64,000 bases of DNA from Apium graveolens (Eukaryota > Streptophyta > Magnoliopsida > Apiales > Apiaceae), in NCBI RefSeq assembly GCF_009905375.1, contig NC_133652.1:116898721-116962720 (forward strand). Direction: 5' to 3'. This document shows positions 1 through 10,749 of this stretch, in pieces. Position 1 is the stretch's first letter, and each line of letters starts with the position of its first letter. A program made the position numbers and the translations under genes. The notes beneath the pieces were generated by a model, which did not search any database, was not told the origin of the DNA, and saw only the letters and a list, made by a program, of their open reading frames with translations.

Positions 1-18
1 ATTTACTCACCCAATCGG

Positions 19-309
19 CTATTTCCTTTTCCATTCCTGGTCACCAAAGTTCTGCTTCAAATCCTGGTACCTCCTAGTGTTTCTCGGATGAATAGAAAAT
101 TTGGAATTATGGGCTTCTAGCACAATTTTATTCTTTAGCTCAGTCACACTGGGAATCCATATTCTCGAGGAAAACCTAAAAATACCTTTGCTTTCCTTTT
201 GAGTACAAATTTCTTCTCCAGTCAAACTATCCAATCCTTGATTCATGACCTCTTCGTGGAACTTCTTGATCCCTTCCATCAATTCTGACTGAAAAGTGAT
301 CTCATACAA
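19..309 (-). pseudogene. gypsy A integrase N-terminal (HHCC zinc finger) fragment
   Basis: A 96-codon open stretch includes residues like VTELKNKIVLEAHNS, then HPRNTRRYQDLKQNF. This matches the H-x-H half of the integrase HHCC zinc-binding region of plant gypsy polyproteins (usual form EAHxSxxxxHPGxxKMYxDLK). The zinc finger would help integrase bind element ends. The usual WW after the F is altered to GDQEW, and the reading frame is lost on both sides. The catalytic core lies beyond the left edge. Confidence 0.75.
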
Positions 310-1306
310 TTACTCCTTATTACTTCTGGCACTCAAACTTCAATTTCTAACTTCTCTAACTCCCTTGCTAATTCTTTAGGAGTCTTAATGATATTCAACC
401 TTTCTTTTCTACTCAAGGCATCTGTCACTACATTCACCTTTCCTGGGTTGTAATTAATAGAATAAACGTAATCCTTAATCAATTCCAACCAGAATTCATA
501 CTTTGAAAACTTAGCATACAGTTGCTTCCCTCCAAACCTTGTAGGGAAATCTTCAGGTATTTGGCGTGGTCTTTCTTAGTCTTTAAATAGATGAGGATGT
601 TATCAATAAATACAATCACACTTACACAAGTACTTCTTATACACTCTGTTCAATAAATCCTTAAAGGTGACTGGTGCATTTGCTAATCCAAATAACATCA
701 CCAGAACTCGTAATGTCCATATCTCATTCTAGCCGCAGTCTTTGGTACGACCTCAAGCATGATCTTAAGTCAACCTTCGAGGAACAACACGCTCCTTTCA
801 TTGGGTCACATAAGTAATCAATTTTAGATAGGGGTTACTTATTCCTAATTATCAACTTATTTAAACTTTCAATAATCAGTACATAATCTCATACTTTTAT
901 CCTTCTTTTCCATAAATAATACTGGTGCACCCCACGGAGACACACCTGGTTTGAACACTCCTTTTACCAATGATTCCTGGAGTTACTGAGCTAATCACTT
1001 CTTTCCTTCTGGAGCTATATAGTAGTGAGCTCTTAAATCTGGTTCGGCTCTGGGTACTAAATCAATGGAAACTTCTATCTCACCGTCTAGGGGTAGTCCT
1101 AGTAATTCATCTGGAAAGACTTCTGAAAATTCATATAGCACCGGAACTTCTTCCAAATTAGGTGCTTCCTTCTGGAAATCGAACTCTGCCTTATGACGGA
1201 ACAACCAATATATTCCTCAGATTGTATCGACTTCTCCTAACTCGATAGGTATTAAGTCGGTCGTAAAAGAATGTCCTAATATTTCTATAGGGCATTTAGG
1301 TTAGGA
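310..1306 (-). pseudogene. gypsy A reverse transcriptase / RNase H remnant
   Basis: On the minus strand, 995-1204 encodes the stretch before RT (EFSEVFPDELLGLPLDGEIE), and about 900-950 encodes [12 protein letters not shown] of RT. Near 590-640 lies the catalytic box VIVFIDNILIY: the second aspartate of the usual FIDD is now asparagine (codon 599-601). Near 440-500 the RT text QLYAKFSKYEFWLE runs straight into the end of RNase H (YSINYNPGKVNVVTDALSRK), so the rest of RT and most of RNase H appear deleted. Stops and frameshifts are frequent. The enzyme would copy element RNA into DNA; this copy cannot. Confidence 0.75.
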
Positions 1307-1588
1307 CTAATTTACTGATTCTTTATCTTGATTAGCCACTTTTATAATTAAGAATTTATTTACAAATCCCAACCTTAAATCCATTCTACCCACATATATA
1401 TACAACTTAAACACTCTAGAATCAATTAATACTTTAACAGGTATGGAGTTAGAGAAGAGTGTACCTGTTACCATATCAGGGTCTTGAGCAGTTGACCTTT
1501 TAGTCATCTCAAAAGTACTAGCTTTGAGTGTACCAGGTGTTGGGACTTTTGATGCACTACCTCCCATACTAGCTTGAAAAATACTCCT
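1307..1588 (-). pseudogene. gypsy A aspartic protease remnant
   Basis: The minus frame reads DMVTGTLFSNSIPVKVLIDS, matching the start of the retropepsin domain that cuts the gag-pol polyprotein. The catalytic D-S-G-A is changed to DSRV, so the active site is lost. The matching stretch in element B (20549-20947) keeps DSGA. The text continues to KVANQDKE before the frame ends near 1307. It lies directly after the gag zinc knuckle, as expected for this family. Confidence 0.75.
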
Positions 1589-2633
1589 ACAGTTCTTAAC
1601 ATGATGTACTACCATGCCACAATTATAACAGGTGCATTCTGGATTCCACTCTATATTCCCTTACATAGAGTCTTTCCCATCAGCACTTAAAATATTCAAT
1701 GTTTGCTTGGCCTACTCCACCTAGCCTTTTACCGCATTGCTTACATTCTGGTATTGGTGGCCTGACCGACTTGACTCGATTAGAACTGGTTGAGGTGTTA
1801 CTAAACTTGTTCTGAGAAAGGTTTTGTCTTCTAAATCCTTTATCCCTATTCCTTTCAAACTCTTCTAAAATTTCTGACCAGATCCCTCTTGACCTTGTTT
1901 TTCTTCCACATCATCTATTTTCCGTTTCTTATCTTCTTTTTCTTTAGCGGCTAACTTTTGATCATTCTCAATTACTAGGGAGGCCTGAACTACGAAAGAA
2001 TATATCTTGAGTTATAACGCCACAACTCCACTGCGAATTTTAGGCTTCAACCCTTGTTGAAACCTCCTTGCCTTCTGGGTCTTCTTACTTACCTACTCAG
2101 GAACTAATCGGGCTAATTCCGTAAACTTGGCCTCATACTCCGACACACTTCTTTTATCTTGTTTAGCTCCAAAAACTCCACTTCCAACTGGTTCTGTTGA
2201 CAGTCTGGAAAACACTTTTCCAAGAACAACTCCGTGAACCTGGTCCAAGAAAAAGGACCTTCTCTTTCCAACGCACGAGTGGATTCCCACAAATAATTTG
2301 CCTCACCTTTAAGAAAATAACTTGCATAGTCCGTATTAAGATCGTCACTTACTTGAGTGAGGGTAAAAGCCTTTTCCATTTCATGAAGCCAATTTATGGC
2401 AGCAGCAGAGTCCACTTCGCCCTTAAACTCTAAGGCTTAACAGACTGAAAGGACTTAAAACTAATAGTTTGGTTCGGCTCTTTTTGCTGATGTTGTTGCT
2501 GTTGAATCTGTTAGATTAACTGCGGCTGTTGTTGTTGTTGCTAGCGCAACAAATCTAGAATTTCATTTATAGCTGGACCTTAATCAAAACTGCTACTATT
2601 TCCTTGAGACGGGGTGGCTTTCATGGGTGGCAT
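1589..2633 (-). pseudogene. gypsy A gag remnant
   Basis: The first ATG at 2633 begins MPPMKATPSQGNSSSF, followed by a glutamine-rich stretch and then a capsid region (WLHEMEKAFTLTQVSDD, YFLKGEANYLWESTRALE at 2113-2415). A CX2CX4HX4C zinc knuckle with all four ligands is at 1589-1630 on the minus strand. Gag forms the virus-like particle and its knuckle binds element RNA. The frame is broken by stops such as CAA to TAA after SSSF and CAG to TAG after DLLR, and by frameshifts. The gag start in element C (63767) shares the INEILDLLRQQQQ stretch. Confidence 0.8.
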
Positions 2634-2693
2634 TTTCTCGAAATATAGAAGGGGATTTATTCAAAAATATAACAAGAATGTATGACAGAAATA

Positions 2694-2771
2694 TCACCGT
2701 TTAAACGGTGCACCTGCATCAGGAAAATGCTGCCCAATCAAAATACCCATGTCTTTATCATCGAGGTCCAT
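2694..2771 (-). other. Conserved 25-residue upstream ORF before gag, gypsy A
   Basis: ATG at 2771 opens 25 codons, MDLDDKDMG... ending GAPFKR, with TGA at 2694-2696, 61 bases upstream of the gag ATG. Element C has the same ORF at 63629-63706; 18 of 25 residues match and the length is identical. It could be a translation-regulating upstream ORF or a first coding exon joined to gag by splicing. The last codons overlap a perfect palindrome. The ORF is seen directly; the role is not known. Confidence 0.55.
2695..2710. repeat. 16-bp perfect palindrome CACCGTTTAAACGGTG
   Basis: This perfect inverted repeat lies at the end of the small upstream ORF before gag. The same 16 bases occur at 63690-63705 in element C, in the same position relative to gag. 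It could form a hairpin or dimerisation element in the genomic RNA. Confidence 0.8.
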
Positions 2772-4179
2772 TTATAAAAGATACCTAGTTTAACAACACT
2801 AGCAACAATAGCAATAATAACGACCTTAGAATCAACAACAGTGCAGGGAAAAATGAAATATGAAGACACTAAACATCGTAGCATGGTTCCTTAATACAAC
2901 ATCAGCTGATTAACTTCCCACTACTACTCAAATACAAAAGCTAAACCAATCCGATATTTAACAAAACTTGGATGACTATATCAACCACAACTACATAGAG
3001 CAAACTGGTAACCAAGTCAAACTTAAGGAACTCAGGACTCTGCTGGGTACACTAGTCCAAGTTTTAACCAACCATTCCTCCAAAGGTGATTTCCTATCTC
3101 CTGCAAATAACTCGTCCACCACTGAGTTAACTTTTCTAAAACTGTAACCTTCACCATTGGTTCCTGAATCCTCTCTGTTATCTTTATTTCTGAAATAGAA
3201 ACCGAATATAAAACTTATATTCCTCCTGACAGTCAACTTTTGTTTACTTTCAATAACTAGGATTATCTAGCTACAGAGGTCACTGATAAAATTCATTTCC
3301 ATGGAATATCAAATGGAATTTTTGAAATCAAGAAATCAATTATAAAGGGAGGAAAAGTAAAGAAGATATAAATATTACTGAGAGCAACCATACAAGTACA
3401 TAAGATGGTCAGTCTTAGTACCGCATAGTTTATAACACATAATTCGATGGCATCCCACCAGACCCTTTGTCAAACAGACAAATAGTCAAACATATGCATT
3501 GTCTACCTCAATCCACCGATCGAATTATTGAGAAAAGAAATAATGTTTAAATAGGAAAATTAATGGATAGGGAGGGGAAATCTGGTTTATGATGAAATCA
3601 ACAAAACCGTAAGTTGCTTATTTTGAGTTTTGACTTTCTTACAGGAACACAAGCAACTTATTATATGGTAAACAATTACTCTCGAAACAAAATACGTCTC
3701 AAGAAATGCGTGTAAGGGTTCAAGATATAAACAACAGTACTGATCCACATACAGTACGAGATTTGGCTGTCATAGCAGCCGCTGACTAATCATTCCATCT
3801 GAACTCACCGAGGTCGCACACTCGGTTCCGTAACATTACTTGACTTAGAAGATGCGATATTTAGGAATAAAATTAGTGTCTCTTCAGCTGACACATCAAG
3901 GGTCTGCTCAGAAGTTGAACTCTCGCGATCAAACTCGTTATCTGGAGAGGGAAAACTATAAATCTCTATCGGACATTGCCAATAATACATATATAGGAGG
4001 GAGACATACTAAAATTCAGGGCAGTTCCAGCCAATCCCCAATAGACACCAGGGTTACGCCTTCGAAACCCTTGACTGAAATCTTAGACTCGCTCTTCTAA
4101 ATGAGTTGCTGACTCACACCTTTATATAACTTTTCTACACTCTTATGACTCTACTCCTAACCTAAATCAGGGACTCAAA
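2772..4179 (-). other. Untranslated leader of gypsy A
   Basis: This 1.4-kb stretch between primer site and gag has no long intact ORF. It aligns by eye with the leaders of element B (about 21700-22934) and element C (40878-41322 plus 62679-63628). A shared stretch near 3380-3470 contains, on the minus strand, GGTGGGATGCC, the start of a small hairpin also found in B and C. The 61-codon minus ORF at 3805-3990 is not clearly kept in B or C, so I do not call it a gene. Confidence 0.6.
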
Positions 4180-4197
4180 CCTGTAGCTCTAGTACCA
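4180..4197 (-). promoter_or_regulatory. Primer binding site (tRNA-iMet) of gypsy A
   Basis: The minus strand reads TGGTACTAGAGCTACAGG directly inside the LTR. This is the plant initiator-Met primer site TGGTATCAGAGC with small changes; minus-strand DNA synthesis would start here. Confidence 0.85.
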
Positions 4198-4199
4198 AC

Positions 4200-6765
4200 T
4201 GTGACGGTCTCAACCCCGGGGTCAGGAGTTGACGTCACAAATAACAACAAACCACACATAATACAACTAAATTCATTATTAATACAACATAAACACAACC
4301 CCCTTTCAAAGATCTTTTCCATGTTTAAGTATGACTTAGGTCACACAACTATTACTAACCAACTTATCTCAAACAATCCTGACACAACTAACTTAATACA
4401 ACAACTCAACAGACCACATCTGATCTGACACAACTACCTCAGAGGAGCCTGGTACTGAAAGAACTGGAACTCTGCCCTGACTATGATGGAAGGGTCTCCT
4501 AGGAATTTATAATACATATATACAAAATATTTTGCAAGGGTGAGCAATCAATTTTTCAGCAGCACCACCATATGAATAAAAAGTAAAACAATTTATGATA
4601 AAAAAGTTATGGGAACAGAAATCATAACTTGCTACAAGATCAAGTAAACATGTATAAAATGGATATCAACAACTAGCATGCTTTGTAAAATAAAACATCA
4701 TTCGTGTAGTGTGTGTAAGTACCAGAGTCCAATTATAGCATGTTATTTTCATTTCCAAATTTACTGTTCCATTACAGGAACCACAAGACTGTTTGTTCCG
4801 TTATGGGAATCACAAAATCAAATCAGATTCGTAGTGGATATGTGAAGACAGCTAATCAGACGGCTCCACCTGCCATCCCATACACCTATTCCAGAACTCA
4901 GAGACAAGCTAGGTCTCTAACCTGCGGGATTAATCGGTTAAGTAGTGCGCGCAACCGAGTTAGCCTCTTACGCAACCTCAATAGGCCACTCTGGTCTCTA
5001 TGTATATAATATCTGATCATTTTTATCCAGTTTTCAAATCACTTGTACCTATCTCAGTTTAAAATCATTCATTTAAAAGCACACATAAATTCGGTTCACA
5101 GAACCATTTTCATTTGGAGATAGGTACCTTTTCGAAGTTACTTCTCCCCAAACATATTTTAAACAAATAATTTATAACTACAGGGGATACGTAACTTAAA
5201 ACGTTTCTGTTCTTATTCGAGAATAAAACAATAGTTTATTCATATATGCTGAACAATAAAAGTATGGTCAGGGTTACTTGTCTTGCAGAGCTTTACAATT
5301 ATCACTGATTGACCTTGGACTGACTTGGATGCTCGGGATTTATCGCTTAACTATTAGACTATCCTGGATCCGACTTTAATACTCAGGTCCTTCGATTGGA
5401 ACCCTGCTGAGCTTGTCGACTGATCACTAGGTTATCTTTAGTCCAACGTCAACTCTCAGTTCTTCCGACTACAACCTACAGAGTCAAAATACCTTATGTT
5501 AGATGACCAGCTATGCTTGACATATCCTCGCTATCAATTCCACCTGAACGATATCAAATCCCGACTCGTAGTTATACATATTACTACAACAACAGAACGC
5601 ACACACTACTACATACATACACACAAGCGTGTATATCTATACACCATTCAACAGAAAATCTGCAAGGGAAATTTAATCGGAATAGCGGGTGGCCGGAAGT
5701 ACCAAGCGGCCGGAAAATATAAGGATGGCCAAAAAACGGAAGTAGCACAGTCACCAACATACACACAACAGACCACACACATGGTCGCACACACAACTCG
5801 CACATAAACGTGCCACAGTCTCCTCGCTGAAGAGCGGAAACGGCGGCAACAGCGGCGGTCGGAAGTTACTAGGATGGAAGCATAGCAGTGAGAGGAAAGA
5901 AGGAGGAGGGAGAGAAAGATATTAAGAGAGATTGCAGATATAGAGACAATAAAGAGATTAACGGAGATTGTGAGATGGTGAGAGAGAGAGATATTAGATT
6001 AGGGAAATAAAATAAAATTAGAATTGATTAAATTAGGAAATGAATCCACGTGTTAACAAAGAAAAACACGTATCAAATTATATTGCCATTGCAAGACATG
6101 TGTCTTAGTTTCATTTCCCGATTTATGATTCGTTTTCCTTCAATTTAACGAATCAGCTGCACGTGAGAATACATCGAAAAATTACAAATTACACACCAAA
6201 ATTCTCAGAATATTTAAAAGTTAATAAAATAAAATTTTCATAATTTATTATATATTTCTTAAACGTACCTCATACCCGCGTTTAACAATTAACGAATAAA
6301 CGTGTGGGTGTATTTATCCGATAAATTTCTGAAATAATTTTAAAATTCTCGAAATATTCCAAACTTAATAAATTATGAGCTTAGTAATTTTTGAAGCATT
6401 CTGGAATTTAATACTGAATTTACTCATAAATAAGATTAGAAAATCATTCAGGAATAAATTATCACTGAAATATTGAATTCTAAATTTTAAAAATTCCTAA
6501 AAATAACTATAAAATTATAAAGCAATGAAAATAATTTTAGAGACAATTCCAATATTTATGAAAATAAATCTTTAACAAAATCACTTTCAAAAGTGAAAAC
6601 AAAACAATACGACTCAGCCTTTAGTACAATTAATCCTCGAACACCATAAAGTCACCCCCGGTTAATATTAAATACAATACACTGCCGACAGAACCATAAC
6701 ACATTTTATTTATTTAATTATTCAATAATTACACTATTAATAACACGGAAATACGAGTCGTTATA
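4200..6765 (-). repeat. 5' LTR of gypsy A
   Basis: On the minus strand it begins TATAACGACTCG near 6765 and ends GACCGTCACA at 4200, next to the primer site. Over long stretches it matches the LTRs of element B (from 22955) and element C (37323-40857), including the TTGCTCACCC stretch and the block near 4930-4990. At about 2.57 kb it is shorter than the LTR of C. The outer end reads TATAAC rather than TG. A purine-rich GAGAGA tract lies at 5880-6000. ORFs in it are chance frames. Confidence 0.85.
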
Positions 6766-7258
6766 ATACTTATTCTTGATGGTCAACTTATTTAACTCCC
6801 GATATCGATACATAATCTCGTACTCTCATCCTTCTCCTTACAAACAATACCGGTGCATCCCACAGGAATACATCTGGTCTGATCACCCCCATATCCATTA
6901 ATTACTGCAGTTGCCTAGCTAATTCTTTCATTCCCGCTGGCCATACAATATAGAGCCTTTGACTCTGGTTTGGCTCCGGGTACTAAGTCAATAGAAAACT
7001 CAATCTCACGATCTGGTGGAAATCCTGGTTACTCGTCTGAAAGATGTTCGGAAATTCCCTGGCTATTAGAATCTCGTCCAAATTAGGTTCCTCTTTCTCA
7101 GTGTTTACTATGTGGGCTAAGTAAGCCTCACATCCTTGTCTAAATAGTTTCCTTACCTTCAATATCAAGAGAAATTATTTTTCCTGACTTTGTCCTTGAT
7201 AAGTTATCCTAATGTTATCCTCTGTAAACATCACAATATGCTTTTCCTTATAGTCCAT
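6766..7258 (-). pseudogene. gypsy B RT N-terminal fragment
   Basis: The minus frame 6983-7168 reads VRKLFRQGCEAYLAHIVNTE and EEPNLDEILIAREFPNIF, the characteristic stretch between protease and RT in Tekay-like gypsy elements; 6780-6900 continues into the start of RT. The gene is cut on the left by element A and on the right by element F, whose TCCAT duplication is the last five bases here. The upstream half of the same gene resumes at 20405 and leads into protease. Stops and frameshifts are present. Confidence 0.8.
7254..7258. repeat. Target-site duplication of element F, left copy (TCCAT)
   Basis: TCCAT directly precedes the LTR start at 7259 and is repeated at 20405-20409 directly after the 3' LTR. 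A perfect 5-bp duplication is what Ty1/copia integrase leaves. Confidence 0.95.
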
Positions 7259-7339
7259 TGTTGTGTATATGTTGTGTACTTGATGATTTCATGAACAAAA
7301 CACCTTGGTAGATTTTACTTAGTGAAATTATGTAGCACT

Positions 7340-7411
7340 CGACGGATAAGGTTCATAGTCCCGAAGGATGACTCAATATAATCCCGACGGATGATGACTT
7401 ATTATCCATCG
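7340..7411 (+). promoter_or_regulatory. CGACGGAT motif group 1 in 5' LTR of F
   Basis: CGACGGAT is at 7340-7347 and 7385-7392. One-mismatch copies are at 7362-7369 (CGAAGGAT) and 7404-7411 (ATCCATCG, inverted). The group lies at the start of the LTR, in the presumed U3 promoter region. Confidence 0.7.
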
Positions 7412-7595
7412 AGTGAGTAGCTTATGTAACAATAAGTCTGTATCACATTTCTGTATACACATTGTTTAGAATCTGTAATAGTATTTAAGTCATGTTGACT
7501 TTAGTTAGATATGCAGAATAAGTTGATTAATTGTACATAAATGATGTCTTGTAATTTTGCATAAGTGAAATGAAGTCAAGTGCCTGATTGCTACC

Positions 7596-7683
7596 CGACG
7601 GATAAACAACAATGAACTCGACGGATGATCAACAACCCGACGGATGATCAATAACTCGACGGATGATCATGAACCCGACGGAT
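7596..7683 (+). repeat. Tandem CGACGGAT array in 5' LTR of F, 19-bp spacing
   Basis: Five perfect copies of CGACGGAT start at 7596, 7619, 7638, 7657 and 7676; the last four are exactly 19 bp apart. Most continue as GATGATCA or GATAA. The array lies about 230 bp upstream of the TATA box, so it could be a binding array for a transcription or chromatin factor. The 3' LTR keeps the same spacing. Confidence 0.85.
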
Positions 7684-7908
7684 AAAGAATTCAAATATCT
7701 GTTGACAGTGACAACACAGTCACATGCGTTGAGTGGATGCAAATGGAATGTGGTAGCCTATTCAACTGGGTTTTCGAGAACAAAGAAGCATTTCCAAGCT
7801 ATTATGAAGATATTCAAAGATATTGGAATAGAGTAATGAATTAGCATTGTAATAGACTAGATAATTTTTGTTTTATTATCATGTCTCATTACTTTGTAAT
7901 CTTAGTGA

Positions 7909-7916
7909 TATATAAA
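7909..7916 (+). promoter_or_regulatory. Putative LTR TATA box of F
   Basis: TATATAAA followed by CC lies downstream of the motif array and upstream of the presumed R/U5 part. The same box is at 60502-60509 and 48375-48382 (minus strand) in the LTRs of E. It is called from sequence only. Confidence 0.55.
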
Positions 7917-8290
7917 CCAAGAAGTAGTAACTAAGGAATAATCTGAGAGACAAGCAGAGAAACATTTGTAAGCAGAATTCGTTGCATTTCTCTACATTTT
8001 TAGTTGTTCAATTGTTGTAAGCAGCTATGAGCATTTTGCACACAGGGTTCTCTCGATATATATTATATATCTCTGGTGGAATCATTCAAATCCACCAGAA
8101 AGTTTTTAAAGACTCTTGTTTTTAATTACTTGTGTTTTGATTCATTTAAGTAACTATTCTGCATTATGCTAATCAATTCACACTTATATATATATTCGAG
8201 TTAGAACATTTTTATTTCAAGAAAAAGTTTCAAGAATTCCATTCAACCCCCCTTCTGTAATTCTTGTCATATTGTTAAGGGACTAACAAT

Positions 8291-8308
8291 TGGTATCAGA
8301 GAAAGCTC
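8291..8308 (+). promoter_or_regulatory. Primer binding site (tRNA-iMet) of F
   Basis: TGGTATCAGAGAAAGCTC begins two bases after the LTR; TGGTATCAGAG matches the 3' end of plant initiator-Met tRNA. Confidence 0.9.
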
Positions 8309-8349
8309 TTAACAAACAAAGAGTTTAAAGATCAAAACAATATATCAAG

Positions 8350-10744
8350 ATGAACAAGAAGGATGTTGGAGTCAAGATCCCTTTTCTGGATTAAGATAAT
8401 TACCATCATTTGAAGGTAAAGATGCATCTTCATTTTCTTTCTCAAGATGAGGCCTATGTTGACTGCATAGAAAGAGGCCCTCATGTTCCAATGAGAGCTG
8501 CAACTGAAAATGAGCCATCTATCCCCAAGCCAAGGCATGAATGGTCTTATCCTGAAATTGAACAAGTCAGGAAGGATAAAAAGGCCATGAATATCCTGTT
8601 TAATGGAGTTGATGGTGATATGTTTGACAACATTATCAACTGGAAAACTACGAAGGATGTTTGGGATACAATACAGATCATCTGTGATGGCACTGAGCAA
8701 GTTAGAGAAAACAAGATACAGCTCCTGATTCAGCAATATGAGCATTTTCATAATGAAGAAAGTGAGTCTCTCACTGACATTTTTTGTAGGTTTCAAAAAC
8801 TACTAAATGCTCTAAAGTTGCATGGAAGGGTCTATCAGACAAAAGACTCCAATATGAAATTCCTTAGATCTCTTCCAAAGGAATGGAAACCAATGACAGT
8901 CTCATTAAGAAACACACAAGATTATAAGGAGTTTACTTTGGAGAGACTGAATGGCATCCTGAAAACATATGAGCTTGAAATAGAGCAAGATGAGAGGATG
9001 GTGAGAGGAAGGAAGAAAGGAGGGTCCATTGCACTAGTTGCTGAGTTAGAAAAAGAGAAGGAGATGAAGATGGAAGCTGTTGAGTCAACTTCAAGGGTCT
9101 GTGAAAGCAAGGGCAAGGGGCTTCAAGTAGAAAGTGAAGATTCTTTAAGCCTAGATGACATGGAAAACATTGATGAACACCTAGCATTTCTTTCCAGGAG
9201 ATTTTCCAAGCTCAAGTTCAAGAAGAAATTTGGGGCAGGCAAGCCAAATAGAAACATGGTGGATAAATCAAAATTCAAATGTTTCAAATGTGGCTTGGCA
9301 GGGCATTTTGCCAGTGAGTGTAGAAAGTCAGATTCCAGCAAGAAAAAGTTTGAGCCTGTGGATTATAAGCAAAAATACTTTGAACTTCTCAAACAAAATG
9401 AAAGGGCTTTCATTACACAAGAAAATGACTGGGCAGCAGATGGTCTGGATGAAGATGAAGATGTCAGCTATGTCAATGTAGCCCTAATGGCCAAGTCTGA
9501 TAAAACAGAAACAAGTTCTTCAAGTAATCAGGTAATTACTACAAACCTTGCACATTTATCTAAAGCTGAGTGTAATGATGTTATAAATGACATGTCTACA
9601 GATTATATCATTTGTGTGTTACACTTAAGTCTCTTACTAAAGAAAATGCTATAATCAAAGAAAACAATTTTTTTGAGTGAGGGGAATAATGTGCTTCAGT
9701 CTCAGTTAATTGATTTTAAAAAGTTAAGAATTGAGTGTAAGATTGCCAAGGAGGAATTAACTAAATCCTTGAAGAAAGAAGAAATTTTGAAGAAGCAGCT
9801 CGAGCGTGAACAGGAGGTGATTAGGGCATGGAAAACATTTAGGGATGTCCATGCTCAAATCACCAAAGTTCAAGGAATTGAGTCTTTCTGTGATGCAGCC
9901 TGGAAAAAGAACAACGAGAAACTAGAACCAAATTTGGTGGATGGAGTGCTAACAGATGTAGACTCGACGGATGATGAGGATCATTCGTCGGAAAAAAAAA
10001 GGGTTATCCGTCTAATGATGAAAATCCTCATCCGTCGGCTGTGAGCAAGCCTATCAGTAAAGCCAACTTGTTAAGCTGAATGAGAAGTATGGATCTGTTT
10101 CCAAGAACTTTGTTTCAGGAGAATCGAGTCAAGTTAAGAAAGGGAAAAAGGCTAATGTTGGTCACATGACTGTCAAACAGTTAAGTGACAGACTTGAAAA
10201 GATTAAGGTAAAAACAGAGGCTAAAAAGAAAAACAATAGAAATGGTAAAGTAGGGATTAACAAACACAATAACTACACACCTGATAAATATGCTCCTAGA
10301 AAAATCTGTGTCAAGTGTGGTAGTGTAAATCATTTGTCTGTTAATTGCAAATTTGCCATGCCTACTTCCATGTCTGTGCCATATCACTTTCCTAACATGA
10401 ATGCCATGCCTCCCATGCCTATGAATGCTATGTCTACACATAATAGGATTGCACAGTTTGTTAACATGCCATTTTCACCTAATCCTTATTATGCTGCATT
10501 TAGTATGCCATAAATGTCATTTAGCATGCCTTACTGGAATAACATGTTTACTTATAGCATGCTATTCTCTGTTGATTATAATATGCATGATAATTATGTT
10601 GCAATGAACGGTTTCAAAGGCCCAACTCAAATGACCAAGGATGAATCTGATATCCTCAAGTCAAATGAGATAAAGCCTAAGAAATAGAAAAAGAAAGCTA
10701 ACAAGGCAGGACCCAAGGAAACTTGGGTACCAAAATCAACTTGA
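8350..10744 (+). pseudogene. Gag of element F (broken)
   Basis: The ATG at 8350 starts MNKKDVGVKIPFL, and an in-frame TAA follows at 8392-8394. The frame then stays open from 8410 to 9651 and encodes a copia gag domain (EVW-like KDVWDTIQIICDG, LRSLPKEWKPMTVSLR). A zinc knuckle CFKCGLAGHFASEC is coded near 9288-9330, followed by a coiled-coil part (KLRIECKIAKEELTKSL). A second knuckle, CVKCGSVNHLSVNC, is at about 10310-10350, and then a Met/Pro-rich tail. Gag packages element RNA. Comparison with E shows compensating indels near 9610-9680, another shift after 10044, and the start of a motif cluster at 9965. The end is TGA at 10742. Confidence 0.88.
9965..10037 (+). promoter_or_regulatory. CGACGGAT motif cluster inside gag of F
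   Basis: There are four copies: CGACGGAT at 9965, ATTCGTCG at 9983, ATCCGTCT at 10006 and ATCCGTCG at 10030, in both directions. They lie in an acidic, poorly conserved part of gag (STDDEDHSSE). Element E has the matching cluster at about 58369-58443. Confidence 0.7.
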
Positions 10745-10749
10745 TTTGA

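Larger units (their letters stand above)
1..6765 (-). mobile_element. Ty3/gypsy retrotransposon A (partial, minus strand)
   Basis: Reading the minus strand from 6765 downwards gives LTR, tRNA-iMet primer site, leader, gag, protease, RT, RNase H and the integrase zinc finger. That is the gypsy gene order (PR-RT-RH-IN). The left end, with the rest of integrase and the 3' LTR, lies outside the window. The integrase and pre-RT wording resembles the Tekay/Del chromovirus lineage, but no chromodomain is in view, so the lineage is inferred. Its right end abuts an RT fragment of element B, so A appears to have inserted into B; the target duplication cannot be tested because the other end is missing. 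The coding part has many stops and at least one deletion. Confidence 0.9.
7259..8288 (+). repeat. 5' LTR of element F
   Basis: It runs from TGTTGTGTATATG to GGGACTAACA and matches 19367-20404 nearly base for base. It contains two groups of the CGACGGAT motif, a TATA box and a downstream transcribed part. The 3' LTR has an extra CCATTT after the matching GAAACATTT stretch, and several motif copies differ by single bases. Confidence 0.95.

Noticed and set aside
3805..3990. 61-codon minus ORF in the leader of gypsy A
   Set aside because: Partly similar DNA exists in B and C but the frame is broken there.
5496..5807. 103-codon ORF, His/Thr-rich
   Set aside because: A chance frame in the LTR of gypsy A from ACACAC-rich sequence; another frame and the opposite strand are open as well.
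7596..7683. CRISPR-like array
   Set aside because: The repeat unit is only 8-15 bp with spacers of about 10 bp, the spacers are similar to each other, and the context is a plant LTR.
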